Of a DNA stretch of 64,000 nt, positions 42,655 through 52,038 are shown piece after piece. Below the pieces are notes generated by a model. That model made no database searches. It had not been told where the DNA came from and was given only the letters and a program-made list of their open reading frames with translations. Source of the stretch: CAJJDF01 sp965655625 (GTDB taxonomy: Bacteria > Bacteroidota > Bacteroidia > Flavobacteriales_D > CAJJDF01); contig CBFHHA010000006.1 in NCBI GenBank assembly GCA_965655625.1, positions 1 to 64,000 of the forward strand, written 5' to 3'. The translations under genes were made by a program, and so were the position numbers. Positions within the stretch are counted from its first letter, which is position 1; the number at the start of each line of letters is the position of its first letter.

Positions 42655-43479
42655 ATGAAACAATACCACGACCTACTTCAATACATACTCGATAATGGAG
42701 AGCAAAAAGGAGACCGGACGGGTACTGGGACCATTAGTTGTTTTGGTTACCAAATGAGATTTAATTTAGCAGAAGGATTCCCTATGGTTACCACAAAAAA
42801 GCTTCACCTCAAATCAATCATTCACGAATTATTATGGTTCCTTAAAGGAGATACAAATATCGCCTATTTACAGGAGAATAAAGTAAGAATATGGGATGAT
42901 TGGGCAGACGAGGATGGGAATTTGGGGCCTGTTTACGGTCACCAATGGAGAAACTGGAACAGTGACGGAATTGATCAAATTACTGAAGCGATAGATCAAA
43001 TTAAAAACAACCCGAATAGTAGAAGAATAATGGTATCTGCTTGGAATCCCAGTGTCATGCCGGACACCAGCAAATCATTTTCGGAAAATGTCGAAAATGG
43101 TAAAGCTGCTTTACCTCCCTGTCATGCATTTTTTCAATTTTATGTTACCAATGGCAAATTATCATGTCAATTGTATCAAAGAAGTGCGGATACTTTTTTG
43201 GGAGTTCCTTTCAACATTGCTTCCTATGCCCTTTTCACCATGATGGTTGCCCAAGTATGTGAACTAGAATACGGTGATTTTATTCACACATTTGGCGATG
43301 TTCATTTATACAACAACCACATCGAGCAAGCTCAGCTCCAACTAACTAGAGAACCACGCACACTTCCTACGATGAAATTGAATCCTTCCATCACAAATAT
43401 TTTTGATTTTACATTTGAGGATTTCAATTTGATCGATTACAATCCACACCCACACATAAAAGCATCGGTTTCGGTATAA
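42655..43479 (+). CDS. thyA: Thymidylate synthase
   Basis: A 274-residue enzyme making dTMP from dUMP with methylene-tetrahydrofolate. Catalytic Cys156 is in LPPCHAFFQFYV; RTGTGTISCFG binds the phosphate, and QRSADTFLGVPFNIASYA and the C-terminal HPHIKASVSV are conserved. It is about ten residues longer than E. coli ThyA through an insertion near residues 138-150 (SKSFSENVENGK), before the active-site Cys. A terminator follows. Confidence 0.97.
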   Translation: MKQYHDLLQYILDNGEQKGDRTGTGTISCFGYQMRFNLAEGFPMVTTKKLHLKSIIHELLWFLKGDTNIAYLQENKVRIWDDWADEDGNLGPVYGHQWRNWNSDGIDQITEAIDQIKNNPNSRRIMVSAWNPSVMPDTSKSFSENVENGKAALPPCHAFFQFYVTNGKLSCQLYQRSADTFLGVPFNIASYALFTMMVAQVCELEYGDFIHTFGDVHLYNNHIEQAQLQLTREPRTLPTMKLNPSITNIFDFTFEDFNLIDYNPHPHIKASVSV

Positions 43480-43501
43480 GCGAAAAATACAATTTACAAT
43501 T

Positions 43502-43554
43502 AAAAAAGAATCAACAACATTGAAATGGATTGCCCATTCATTTGGTTCTTTTTT
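43502..43554 (+). terminator. Terminator after thyA
   Basis: Outer stem AAAAAGAATCAA with TTGGTTCTTTTT (one G-U pair), further inner pairing (GAAATGG/CCATTC), six T at the end. Confidence 0.75.
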
Positions 43555-43882
43555 GCTGTTTTAGGGGCCGAACTATTCATATTTCGTTTGACAATTACCC
43601 TCTACTCTAGTTGAAAATTAAAACAGAAATCAACTTTATTTTCCCGCATTTATTTTCTCAACACAATTCATATTTGCCGATTGAATAAACCCAAAAACTG
43701 AACTAAAATTGATCTGTTTTTTTATTGTAAAATATTGTTAACATCATAAAATATACTCACAAAGAATGATCAGAACAATAAAACTTAACATGTTCTTGTT
43801 TACAATTATGCAATTTACTAAATCAAGATTCACAACATAAGTGTAATTTTATCCTGTAAAAAACTAACAAATAAAAATCGAT
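43555..43882. other. Non-coding gap upstream of exbB
   Basis: About 330 very AT-rich bases without a credible ORF. I see an inverted repeat AGAACA (43772-43777) with TGTTCT (43791-43796), a possible operator, and TAATTTTA near 43843 that weakly resembles a -7 box. No clear RNA gene is visible. Confidence 0.4.
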
Positions 43883-44575
43883 ATGATACAAGAAGCAGCA
43901 AGCGCAGGAGCAGCAATGGATTCAGTTGCTAACTCAACAATAGCGGAAATGTCCGTTATGGAAATCATCAATGAATCTAATTCTTGGTATATTTTAATCC
44001 CGTTGCTGTTAATGTCTGGGTATGCAATTTACATTTTTGTAGAGAGATTTATGACTCTGAGAAGAGCTTCGAATGACGAAAAACAATTCATGTCTAGAAT
44101 TAAAGATTATGTTCAAGATGGCAAATTGGATTCGGCTAAAAATCTTTGTGAAACTACTGACAGCCCAATAGCAAGAATGGTTGACAAAGGAGTATCTAGA
44201 ATTGGAAAACCAATGCAAGACATCAAAGCCTCTATAGAGAATGTGGGGAAATTGGAAGTATCGAGATTAGAAAACAACCTTTCTGCTTTGGCCACCATTT
44301 CAGGGATTGCCCCTATGATTGGATTCCTAGGAACAGTTTTGGGAATGATTAAAGTATTTTATGATTTAAAGAACACGGGGATCAAAGCAAATTTCCTTGA
44401 AGCCTTGTCTGAAGGAATTATGATGGCGATGGTCACAACTGTTGCTGGTTTGATTGTAGGAATTTTAGCCTACTTCTTCTATAACTTTTTGGTTGCAAGA
44501 GTATCTAAAGTTGTGCAAAACATGGAAGCTCATTCAATTGAATTTATTGACATCTTGGAGGAGCCAGGTAAATAA
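43883..44575 (+). CDS. exbB: MotA/TolQ/ExbB proton channel family protein
   Basis: A 230-residue inner-membrane protein with three membrane helices (about 35-54, 140-165 and 178-204) in the ExbB layout: long cytoplasmic loop between helices 1 and 2, and the conserved region ATISGIAPMIGFLGTVLGMI and MMAMVTTVAGLIVGI. Together with ExbD and TonB, encoded next, it uses the proton gradient to energise outer-membrane receptors; four such receptors lie in this window. The set could also be a TolQR-like system, but TonB follows. Confidence 0.93.
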   Translation: MIQEAASAGAAMDSVANSTIAEMSVMEIINESNSWYILIPLLLMSGYAIYIFVERFMTLRRASNDEKQFMSRIKDYVQDGKLDSAKNLCETTDSPIARMVDKGVSRIGKPMQDIKASIENVGKLEVSRLENNLSALATISGIAPMIGFLGTVLGMIKVFYDLKNTGIKANFLEALSEGIMMAMVTTVAGLIVGILAYFFYNFLVARVSKVVQNMEAHSIEFIDILEEPGK

Positions 44576-44641
44576 AATAATTCTTTTCTCAACATCGAGT
44601 TGATTCGAAATTAAGACCAACCAACTAAAAATCTTTGAACT

Positions 44642-45031
44642 ATGAGTTTAATTAGTCAAAATAAAATTAAAATAGAAGGAGGCATGTCGTCCATGACTGA
44701 TCTTGTCTTTCTTTTGTTGATATTCTTTATTATTCTATCGGCATTAGCAAAAAATGCCGTGGACGTAGACCTACCGCAAGGAGGTGCTTCTTCTCCATCA
44801 AAGCCAGCTTTGGCAAGTGTGGTAATCAAACCTGACAACACAATTACTTTGAATAATAAAACAGTAGATTTGGCTCAAATTGAAACAGCTATACTAGCGG
44901 CAGTTGCGGAAGACGAAGAAAAAGTTGTGGAACTTTATGGAGATATGGAATCAAATTACGGAACAGTTTTCAACATCATTGAAATTTCTAAAAGGAATCA
45001 ACTCAAGGTTTTACTAATGTCTAAGAAGTAA
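44642..45031 (+). CDS. exbD: ExbD/TolR biopolymer transport protein
   Basis: A 129-residue protein with a short cytoplasmic N-terminus, one membrane helix (about 18-38) carrying the essential Asp in MSSMTDLVFLLLIFFI, and a periplasmic domain. Second gene of the exbB-exbD-tonB set, 66 bases after exbB. Confidence 0.94.
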   Translation: MSLISQNKIKIEGGMSSMTDLVFLLLIFFIILSALAKNAVDVDLPQGGASSPSKPALASVVIKPDNTITLNNKTVDLAQIETAILAAVAEDEEKVVELYGDMESNYGTVFNIIEISKRNQLKVLLMSKK

Positions 45032-45082
45032 CATTCACAATTTTATTTCATAAATTACGTTAATCTCCAAATCCCTGACATT

Positions 45083-45808
45083 ATGAGTGAAGAAGAAAAG
45101 AAAAATAAAACGCTAGGCATCCTAATCACCAGTGTATTTCATGTGGCAGTGGTGTTGCTACTTTTTGCTTTTTCTATGTCTACAGAAGGAAAGAAAGAAG
45201 AGCCAGTGATGTTGGTGATGGATTTTTCTGCTGGATCCAGTTCAGCTGGTGGAAGTAGTTCACCAAGCGAAACTTCAAACCCAACTGAAGACCCCCAGCC
45301 GATAAACAAAGTAGACCCAGTGAAAACTCAGACTCAAGAATCGGCAGCGAATAGATCGAACAAAGCTCGAAGCGAAAGTTCTAACAACAAAAATACAGAT
45401 GAAAAACAACCGAATACAAACGCTTTAGCTAGTGGTGCCTTTGGTGGAAATGGAACTGGAAAAGCAGATGGCGATGGAAACGGAGAGAACCCAGGATTGG
45501 GTGAAGGGGAAAATGGTCCTGGAGTAAAAGGTAAAATTGGCGCATTAGGCTCTGGTGATGGAATTCCTCCAAAAGTTTCAAACCCTACGCGAGATCAAGA
45601 AGGAAAAGTAGTTATTGAACTAACCGTGGACAAACAAGGAAACGTAGTAGATGTAAAAGTTTTATCTAATCACAAAGAAACCACAACAACAGATCCTGTT
45701 TTACTTAATCAGGCCAAGAAAGATGGATTTAGGTATAAATTCAAACCGGATAATAGAAGAGCTGACCTAAGCAAAGGCCTCAGAAAAATAAACTATGTAC
45801 TTCGATAA
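45083..45808 (+). CDS. tonB: TonB-type energy transducer
   Basis: A 241-residue protein: cytoplasmic charged start, one membrane helix (about 10-32), a long Ser/Asn/Gln- then Gly/Asn/Asp-rich periplasmic linker (about 50-155) and a C-terminal TonB domain (about 160-241: EGKVVIELTVDKQGNVVDVK and so on). The linker is unusual in being Gly/Asp-rich (GGNGTGKADGDGNGENPG) rather than Pro/Lys-rich. The YP-type motif near the end is not obvious, so it is a divergent TonB. Third gene of the exbBD set. Confidence 0.88.
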   Translation: MSEEEKKNKTLGILITSVFHVAVVLLLFAFSMSTEGKKEEPVMLVMDFSAGSSSAGGSSSPSETSNPTEDPQPINKVDPVKTQTQESAANRSNKARSESSNNKNTDEKQPNTNALASGAFGGNGTGKADGDGNGENPGLGEGENGPGVKGKIGALGSGDGIPPKVSNPTRDQEGKVVIELTVDKQGNVVDVKVLSNHKETTTTDPVLLNQAKKDGFRYKFKPDNRRADLSKGLRKINYVLR

Positions 45809-45814
45809 ACGAAA

Positions 45815-47038
45815 GTGAAAACCTACCAAGAAACCCTCGATTTTCTTTTTTCACAGCTTCCCCAATTTCAGAAAATTGGGCAAAAAGCATACAAAGCGAA
45901 CTTAGATAACATCCGTGCTATTTGCGATGTTTTACAAAATCCTCAAAACAACCTCCACACTATTCATGTTGCTGGAAGTAACGGAAAAGGCTCTACCTCA
46001 CACATGTTGGCCTCTGTACTTCAAGAAGCTGGATACAAGGTTGGATTGTACACCTCCCCTCACCTAAAGGACTTTAGAGAAAGAATTAAAATTAACGGAC
46101 AAGAAATTTCGGAAGAAAAAGTCATCCAATTTGTGGAAGAGTTTCAGCCGAAATTAAAAGAAATAAAACCTTCGTTCTTTGAATGGACGGTAGGCTTAGC
46201 CTTTTATTATTTTCATCAAGAAAAAACCGACATCAATGTAATTGAAACAGGGCTGGGAGGCAGATTGGACTCAACGAATATCATTCAGCCGGTTGTATCT
46301 GTCATTACAAATATTTCGCTTGAACACACCGCGATATTAGGAGATACAATTGAAAAAATTGCAGCGGAAAAAGCAGGAATTATAAAATTCAAAACTCCCG
46401 TAATTATTGGCAAAACTCAAAAGAAAACAACCAGTGTATTCGAAAAGCAAGCAGAGCGAAACGAATCCACTATTTTCTTTGCAGATTCAGTGCCTGACCT
46501 TGATGTATCTTTAGATCTTATCGGTCAAATTCAACAGGAAAATGCAAAAACTGCTTGGAAAACTTGTGAGGTTTTGGCTACTCAGGGTTTCGCAACATCA
46601 AAGAATGAGCGAATCAGTGGATTAGAAAATGTATTGAAGAACACTCGATTACAAGGGAGATTTCAAATTGTAAGTACCTCCCCACTTATCGTATTTGATA
46701 CAGCCCACAATCCAGATGGAATAAAAGCATTGTGCAGAGAGATCAAAAGAATAAAGCCTACTCGAATTCATTTTGTGTTAGGAATGGCTCGTGATAAAAA
46801 TCACGATGAAATGTTCAAACAGTTCCCAAAAAACTCCTTATTTTATTTTTGTTCATCAACCAACGAAAGAGTAATTTCGGGAAAATCATTGAAAAATATC
46901 GCATTCGGGCTAAACCGAATTGGAAATGATTACTCTTCGGTTAAAAGTGGTTTAGAGGCCGCAAAAAAGACCGCCTCAAAAACAGAAATGATTGTGGTTA
47001 CAGGAAGTAATTTTGTAATTGCAGACGTACTCTCATAA
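45815..47038 (+). CDS. folC: Folylpolyglutamate synthase / dihydrofolate synthase
   Basis: A 407-residue Mur-ligase-type enzyme that adds glutamate to folates and makes dihydrofolate from dihydropteroate. P-loop HVAGSNGKGSTSHML, GLGGRLDSTN, and the C-terminal VFDTAHNPDG are conserved. The start is a GTG at 45815, six bases after the tonB stop; no ATG fits as well. Part of the exbB-exbD-tonB transcript by position. Confidence 0.95.
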   Translation: MKTYQETLDFLFSQLPQFQKIGQKAYKANLDNIRAICDVLQNPQNNLHTIHVAGSNGKGSTSHMLASVLQEAGYKVGLYTSPHLKDFRERIKINGQEISEEKVIQFVEEFQPKLKEIKPSFFEWTVGLAFYYFHQEKTDINVIETGLGGRLDSTNIIQPVVSVITNISLEHTAILGDTIEKIAAEKAGIIKFKTPVIIGKTQKKTTSVFEKQAERNESTIFFADSVPDLDVSLDLIGQIQQENAKTAWKTCEVLATQGFATSKNERISGLENVLKNTRLQGRFQIVSTSPLIVFDTAHNPDGIKALCREIKRIKPTRIHFVLGMARDKNHDEMFKQFPKNSLFYFCSSTNERVISGKSLKNIAFGLNRIGNDYSSVKSGLEAAKKTASKTEMIVVTGSNFVIADVLS

Positions 47039-47048
47039 TGTTAGTCAC

Positions 47049-47081
47049 AAAAAAAACCTCAAAGATTTCTCCTTGAGGTTT
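47049..47081 (-). terminator. Terminator of OmpA-family gene
   Basis: Stem AAACCTCAA/TTGAGGTTT (47054-47062, 47073-47081), 10-base loop, eight T on the minus strand. It lies between convergent genes and may also help end folC. Confidence 0.8.
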
Positions 47082-47096
47082 CATTCTAATTACAGG

Positions 47097-47120
47097 TTAG
47101 TTTTGCAGTTAGTTTTGCAG
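47097..47120 (-). repeat. Perfect 12-bp tandem repeat over a stop codon
   Basis: TTAGTTTTGCAG occurs twice in direct tandem (47097-47108 and 47109-47120). On the coding strand each unit reads Leu-Gln-Asn-stop, so the gene end is duplicated in frame. Confidence 0.9.
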
Positions 47121-48278
47121 TTTGAAAGCTACCCTTCTATTCTTTGCTTTTCCAACTAAGGTTCCTTCTCTGGATTCAGGCTCAGAATCATTCATTATTT
47201 CAGATTCAAATCTATCTTCTCCCAATCCATGGCTTTTCAAATAGTCAATCACATTCTTGATTCTTCTACTAGCCAAATCTAAATGAATCTCGTCCCCTCT
47301 TGCAGCAAGCGCCTCGTCCGCAGTTGTATGACCGTACACATTCAATTTCATTGTTGGGTTTTCTATTAGTGTCAATGCCAATACATCCAAATCTTCTTTC
47401 GACCTTGGCAACAATGATGATTTCAAATAAGCAAAATATACCGTTGAGTTCGTTACTATTTGCTCAGGAGTAAATCCATCTACCGAACTACTTGCTTTGC
47501 TATACACCACTCTTTCAATTTCTTTTTCGTCAATTTCTCCACACTCACATTTCTCACCTTCTTCCAATATTTTCACAACGACTTCATCAATATAATAGTA
47601 GGCATAAGGAATTTGAGCTCCATTAAAGTCTTTCTTCTTTCTCAATTTTTTCCAATCAGTATCCGTTGTTTCATTGAAGTTGCCAATCGTAATGTATCTT
47701 TCTCCTCCATTGGCTACAAATTCTCCACACATAGTTTCCCAACTGTATCTTTTTTCGAATACCTTATTATCAGCAATTCTCACAAACTCTTCCCCTTTTG
47801 ATAACACGATGTCTTTTTTACCTTCCACCTCAATTGGGTTTTTGGATAAAAATGCTCCGAGGTTGTTTACTGCATATTTCGACAAATCGGCCAAACTAAC
47901 TTTGTAAGATACGCAGTACCTAGCGCCTTTTTTAAGTTTTTCTTTTAAATCTCTTGAAACGTAAGTTCTTGGGTCTTTTCCTCTGTAAGAGTAAGCAATA
48001 ATTCCGGCATAATTATCTCCATCAGAAGGCTCTTCTTTTCCGTAAATATTGTCAGGAGCGCCAATCTCTGTTCCCTTTGCAGATTTCGTAAACAAATCAG
48101 CTCTCAATGAAGTTGGAGAAAACCAATCCATTGCTTTATTAATTTGTTTTAGTCGCTTCAATTTTCCTTTCGTTCCCTCAAAACTGTAGTTGTCAACCAA
48201 ATTGTTGTCGTCTTGGGCGTAGGAATTTCCAACTAACGCAAAAGCCAAAAAGGCTCCGATAATGTATCTTTTTTTCAT
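47109..48278 (-). CDS. OmpA-family outer-membrane protein with N-terminal beta domain
   Basis: A 389-residue protein with signal peptide (about 1-21). Residues about 25-240 form a jelly-roll or carbohydrate-binding-like domain (DNNLVDNYSFEGTKG, GIIAYSYRGKDPRTYVSRDL) ending in a CECG site. Residues about 275-388 are an OmpA peptidoglycan-binding domain with VYGHTTADEALAARGDEIHLDLASRR-type motif. The combination of an N-terminal DUF-like fold with OmpA is frequent in Bacteroidota. It probably links a surface or periplasmic ligand to the wall. Confidence 0.85.
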   Translation of the reverse strand: MKKRYIIGAFLAFALVGNSYAQDDNNLVDNYSFEGTKGKLKRLKQINKAMDWFSPTSLRADLFTKSAKGTEIGAPDNIYGKEEPSDGDNYAGIIAYSYRGKDPRTYVSRDLKEKLKKGARYCVSYKVSLADLSKYAVNNLGAFLSKNPIEVEGKKDIVLSKGEEFVRIADNKVFEKRYSWETMCGEFVANGGERYITIGNFNETTDTDWKKLRKKKDFNGAQIPYAYYYIDEVVVKILEEGEKCECGEIDEKEIERVVYSKASSSVDGFTPEQIVTNSTVYFAYLKSSLLPRSKEDLDVLALTLIENPTMKLNVYGHTTADEALAARGDEIHLDLASRRIKNVIDYLKSHGLGEDRFESEIMNDSEPESREGTLVGKAKNRRVAFKLQN

Positions 48279-48431
48279 AATATTTCTTTTAATAGGTTTA
48301 AAAATAAGAATCTATTTTCAATTACCAATGCTTGTTGAGTGATAAAATCAAATATCGTTCAGATTATTTACAACTTCAATGCCACAAAAAAAAATCTCAA
48401 GTCATTAACGGTTTCTTAACAAGAATGGTCG

Positions 48432-49214
48432 CTAACAAGAAATAAAATAAGGCACGTATAAATCTTCTTTGTTGTATCGCAGCGGCTTACCCGTTGCTTC
48501 CTTGTAAATATCCTTGCCAATTCCTTGCAAAATAGCATGGCCCGATGCTGTATCCCATTCCATACATGGATAATCTCTTGGGTAAATATCTACTTGTCCT
48601 TTTGCCATCAAACAAAATTTTACGGAGCTGGCAACTTTTCGAAACTCAATAGAATCATATTCTTTCCTCACCAAATTTGATTCTTCGTAAAAGAGTGTTG
48701 GTGTTGGTTTTCCTCCAGCTACAATCAGTACTTCTCTTGGTGTATTTTCGCAAGGAAGCTCAATGAGTTGTTCCAGTTTCCTATCTTCTATCGTAGTAGC
48801 GTACGAACCGATTTCGGCTCCCCCAAAAAAGACCTCACCCGAAACTGGAATTACAATCACTCCAAAGATTGGCTTTCCTCCTTTCACAAGTCCTATATTA
48901 ATTGCGAAATTTTCTTTTCCTGCAATAAATTCCTTTGTTCCATCCAAAGGATCTACGATCCATAATTCATCCCATAATTTCCTTTCTTCAAACGGTATTT
49001 CACCGCCCTCTTCGCTCAACACTGGGATATTGGTTTTCTTCAACTCATTGGTAATTATCCGAGACGACTCCAGATCTGCAACAGTAACGGGCGATTCGTC
49101 TGACTTAAATTCGGTTCCCAATTCATTGGTCCTAAAATAACCCATAACCAGGCTCGTTGCCTGAATGGCAGCACGAATAGCCGTTTGGTAAGTATGTGGT
49201 AGTTCTAGCTTCAT
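48432..49214 (-). CDS. cysQ: 3'(2'),5'-bisphosphate nucleotidase
   Basis: A 260-residue Mg-dependent phosphatase of the inositol monophosphatase fold that recycles 3'-phosphoadenosine 5'-phosphate. Metal motif IVDPLDGTKEF, SEEGGEIPF and the C-terminal MEWDTASGHAIL are conserved. Its ATG shares one base with the stop of the LytTR regulator gene (TAATG), so the phosphatase is coupled to a two-component system, which is not a usual neighbour. Confidence 0.92.
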   Translation of the reverse strand: MKLELPHTYQTAIRAAIQATSLVMGYFRTNELGTEFKSDESPVTVADLESSRIITNELKKTNIPVLSEEGGEIPFEERKLWDELWIVDPLDGTKEFIAGKENFAINIGLVKGGKPIFGVIVIPVSGEVFFGGAEIGSYATTIEDRKLEQLIELPCENTPREVLIVAGGKPTPTLFYEESNLVRKEYDSIEFRKVASSVKFCLMAKGQVDIYPRDYPCMEWDTASGHAILQGIGKDIYKEATGKPLRYNKEDLYVPYFISC

Positions 49215-49927
49215 TATAAACTTCTATTCTCTCTAAATCTTTGTGATTGTCTTCTGGATACTTCTATTTCCTCCCCATTTTTCAAGGTTAATTTGAGCCC
49301 ACCGCTAAACCAACTATCTACTTTTTCTACCCACGTCATATTCACAATATGCTTCCTATTTACCCGAAAAAACTCTTTTTCATCCAATCTCTCCTCAATC
49401 TTGTTTAACGACCTCAACAGCATCGGTTTATTATCGCCAAAATACACCTTCACGTAATTCCCAACCGATTCAAACAATCTAATTTCACTAAGTTTAACAA
49501 ACCAACAGTTGTCACCATCTTTGATAAAAATCTGATCATCGTACCCCAATTTGGAACCTTGCTCTGTTTCAGTTTTTCTTTTTGGTCCTTCTAATTTGTT
49601 CATTATTTGGTCGAGTCTTTTGGGATCAACCGGTTTCAAAATATAATCAGTAGCGTTTACCTCAAAGGCTTTTATTGCGTATTCATCAAATGCAGTTACA
49701 AATACCACTTGGGGAATATTCTCTAATTCTTCCAGCAAATAAAATCCTGTTTTTTCGGGCATTTGAATGTCAAGAAAAATCAAATCTGGCTGGTGTTTTT
49801 TGATCGAAATTAGCGCCTCATCCACATTGGCACACTCATCTACAACTTCTATGAAATCATAGTCGTTCAGCAAAGTGGAAAGTTCTTTTCTAGCAAGTCG
49901 TTCGTCATCTACAAGGATAGTTTTCAT
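49214..49927 (-). CDS. LytTR-family response regulator
   Basis: A 237-residue regulator. Receiver domain at 1-118 with phospho-acceptor Asp53 in FLDIQMPE, acidic pair DD near 7-8 and Lys in ILKPVDP. LytTR DNA-binding domain at about 135-235. It overlaps the sensor kinase gene by four bases and is its evident partner. Confidence 0.95.
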   Translation of the reverse strand: MKTILVDDERLARKELSTLLNDYDFIEVVDECANVDEALISIKKHQPDLIFLDIQMPEKTGFYLLEELENIPQVVFVTAFDEYAIKAFEVNATDYILKPVDPKRLDQIMNKLEGPKRKTETEQGSKLGYDDQIFIKDGDNCWFVKLSEIRLFESVGNYVKVYFGDNKPMLLRSLNKIEERLDEKEFFRVNRKHIVNMTWVEKVDSWFSGGLKLTLKNGEEIEVSRRQSQRFRENRSL

Positions 49928-50973
49928 AAGATAGTTTTTAGCGGAATAGAGATGTTCGCGACCACTCCATTCTGGTTTGAGCCAAGTGTAAATGAGGCCA
50001 TTTTTCCGTAAAGCAACTCGAGTCGTTTTTGTGTGTTTTCAATTCCGATTTGGGTGCCTGATTCCGATTGCGAAAAGAGTGAACCAGGATTGCTTATTTT
50101 AATATTGAGCAACTCTCCTTCTAGCCTAGCAGAAATATGTAACTCACCTCCCTTTTTAAATTTAGAAATTCCGTGTTTTATGGCATTTTCTACTAGGGTT
50201 TGAATGAGCAAAGGAGGAATTTGGCAAAAAAGTGACTCTTCTGAGATTTCCAATTTAACTTGAAGTCTTTCTTCATACCTAATTTTTTCTAAACTCAAAT
50301 AATCAGAAACCATAGTCATCTCCTGTTTTAAACTCACAAGTTCTTTTTTGGTGTGCACCAAAGAATTACGCAACACATTAGATAATTCGGTTATGGCTTT
50401 CTTAGATTTCGATGGATCTTCATCAATCAATGCGCGAATACTATTCATCGCATTGAACATAAAATGTGGATTGAGTTGAGAACGTAAGTTTTTTAATTCT
50501 GTTTCGGCATTAAGTGCTTGAAGCTGGATGTTCTTGAATTCGATAATTCTCGCTTTGTAAAATAACAAGTATCCAAAATACAACAAGTTCCAAATAAAGT
50601 AGACAAAAGTCCCAAACAACCAATCGTTCGGAGAAAGCAAGTGAAGTGGGGTGTCGAACACCAATACGTTGCTTGTATTAATAATGAATGAAAATATCAA
50701 ACCAAGAAAAACACTTGACAACCCTATCCTAAACCACAATATATTCAGTTTTACTTGGAGCCAACCTCGTTGGTTTATAAAAAGACGGTACAGGTGACTC
50801 GTTACTATATTCAGTACAAAAACATTTAATAAAAATAATATCAACTCGTAAGAAAACCCTTCCTGCTTTACATTAAACAAAGCAATAAGTGCCACAAAAA
50901 AACCCCAACCAATGAGTTGGAAGATGAAGTATTGAGTCCTGAAATTAACTTTTATTTCGGTAGATTTAGCCAT
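49924..50973 (-). CDS. LytS-like sensor histidine kinase
   Basis: A 349-residue kinase. Four predicted membrane helices (about 15-33, 43-60, 82-102 and 117-138) are followed by the His_kinase domain with His170 in LRSQLNPHFMFNAMNS and the ATP-binding HATPase region (LIQTLVENAIKHGI). No separate sensor domain is present, so the signal is probably read in the membrane or by a partner. Forms an operon with the LytTR regulator and cysQ. Confidence 0.94.
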   Translation of the reverse strand: MAKSTEIKVNFRTQYFIFQLIGWGFFVALIALFNVKQEGFSYELILFLLNVFVLNIVTSHLYRLFINQRGWLQVKLNILWFRIGLSSVFLGLIFSFIINTSNVLVFDTPLHLLSPNDWLFGTFVYFIWNLLYFGYLLFYKARIIEFKNIQLQALNAETELKNLRSQLNPHFMFNAMNSIRALIDEDPSKSKKAITELSNVLRNSLVHTKKELVSLKQEMTMVSDYLSLEKIRYEERLQVKLEISEESLFCQIPPLLIQTLVENAIKHGISKFKKGGELHISARLEGELLNIKISNPGSLFSQSESGTQIGIENTQKRLELLYGKMASFTLGSNQNGVVANISIPLKTIL

Positions 50974-51006
50974 GGCATGACTAAGTTACATTTTTTTTAA
51001 AAACTC

Positions 51007-52035
51007 CTAATTATTATACGACAAACGGGGAATAAGCCGGTAGAATACCTCTACAAAAAACCCGAACATCAAAATCGAAAGCAATAAATGAATGGGTTGT
51101 GCAAATGCTTGCATTCCAAAATAATACATAATTATTCCTGCAGAAATTTCAAACAACGTAAAAACCAAAATAAAGGTAAGCGGCCTTTTAAACCTCTTAT
51201 CTCGGTAAAGCTTAATCATCAGAAATGCAAGACAAGCAATAACCAGGTATGAGAAAGTTCGATGAATGATGAACATAGAATCAAAGCTATCGGCAATTAA
51301 TTCTCTTGGCACACCAGCTTTAAACAGAGTATCGGTTTGTTGCCTTACCTGAGTTCCCAATACTATTTGCAAAAACATTACTACAATCGATACCAAACTC
51401 ACTGCTTTCACTAAGCCAGGCGAAGAAGTTATGGAACTTTGGGACGACTCTCGCTTTATCAATTTGAGCAAAAGCAACTGAACCATGACCATGACGACCA
51501 CACCTATCATGTGGTAGGTAATCATGTAAGGATTTAAGTTTGTATCTACAGTTAATTTACCCAACCATGCTTGAAACAAAATCAAAAACAACTGAATTAC
51601 AGCTAACCCCAAGAACCATTTGTTTATTTTCCATTTTCGAGCAGCCAACACGATAGTAATCAATGCTACAAACCCCAAAAGAGCTCCCAAGAGTCGATTG
51701 ATATATTCAGTCCAGGTATGGAACACATTGAAAATAGCGTAATCGTGTTTTGTGTATTTTGTCCAATTTTGAGGATTGTAGTTTTCACCTGCTACAAACT
51801 TGGAGTTAGACTTCCACAAAGATTCTTCGTGAATAATCATTTGTCCTTCTGCAAATTCTTTGCCTTCCTTCCACTCAATTTGCGATTGCTGAGTAGGGGG
51901 AATTATGTAACCGAAACACTTGGGCCAATCAGGACAGCCCATTCCGGAACCTGTCATTCGCACTACACTTCCTGCAACGATTACTAGAAAAATGTTGATG
52001 AGTACAATCCAAGAAAAACGATGTAAACTTTTCAT
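51007..52035 (-). CDS. ctaA: Heme A synthase (COX15/CtaA)
   Basis: A 342-residue membrane protein with about eight helices that oxidises heme O to heme A for cytochrome oxidase. VVRMTGSGMGCPDWPKCFG is the N-terminal signature, and heme-binding His occurs in FHTWTEYINRLLGA and IHRTFSYL. An extra periplasmic stretch of about 50 residues between helices 1 and 2 is visible, as in other Bacteroidota members. Upstream gene ends 3 bases away. Confidence 0.94.
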   Translation of the reverse strand: MKSLHRFSWIVLINIFLVIVAGSVVRMTGSGMGCPDWPKCFGYIIPPTQQSQIEWKEGKEFAEGQMIIHEESLWKSNSKFVAGENYNPQNWTKYTKHDYAIFNVFHTWTEYINRLLGALLGFVALITIVLAARKWKINKWFLGLAVIQLFLILFQAWLGKLTVDTNLNPYMITYHMIGVVVMVMVQLLLLKLIKRESSQSSITSSPGLVKAVSLVSIVVMFLQIVLGTQVRQQTDTLFKAGVPRELIADSFDSMFIIHRTFSYLVIACLAFLMIKLYRDKRFKRPLTFILVFTLFEISAGIIMYYFGMQAFAQPIHLLLSILMFGFFVEVFYRLIPRLSYNN

Positions 52036-52038
52036 TAG

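Noticed and set aside
43883..45808. TolQ-TolR-TolA reading of the proton channel genes
   Set aside because: The third gene ends in a TonB-type domain and no tolB or pal gene follows.
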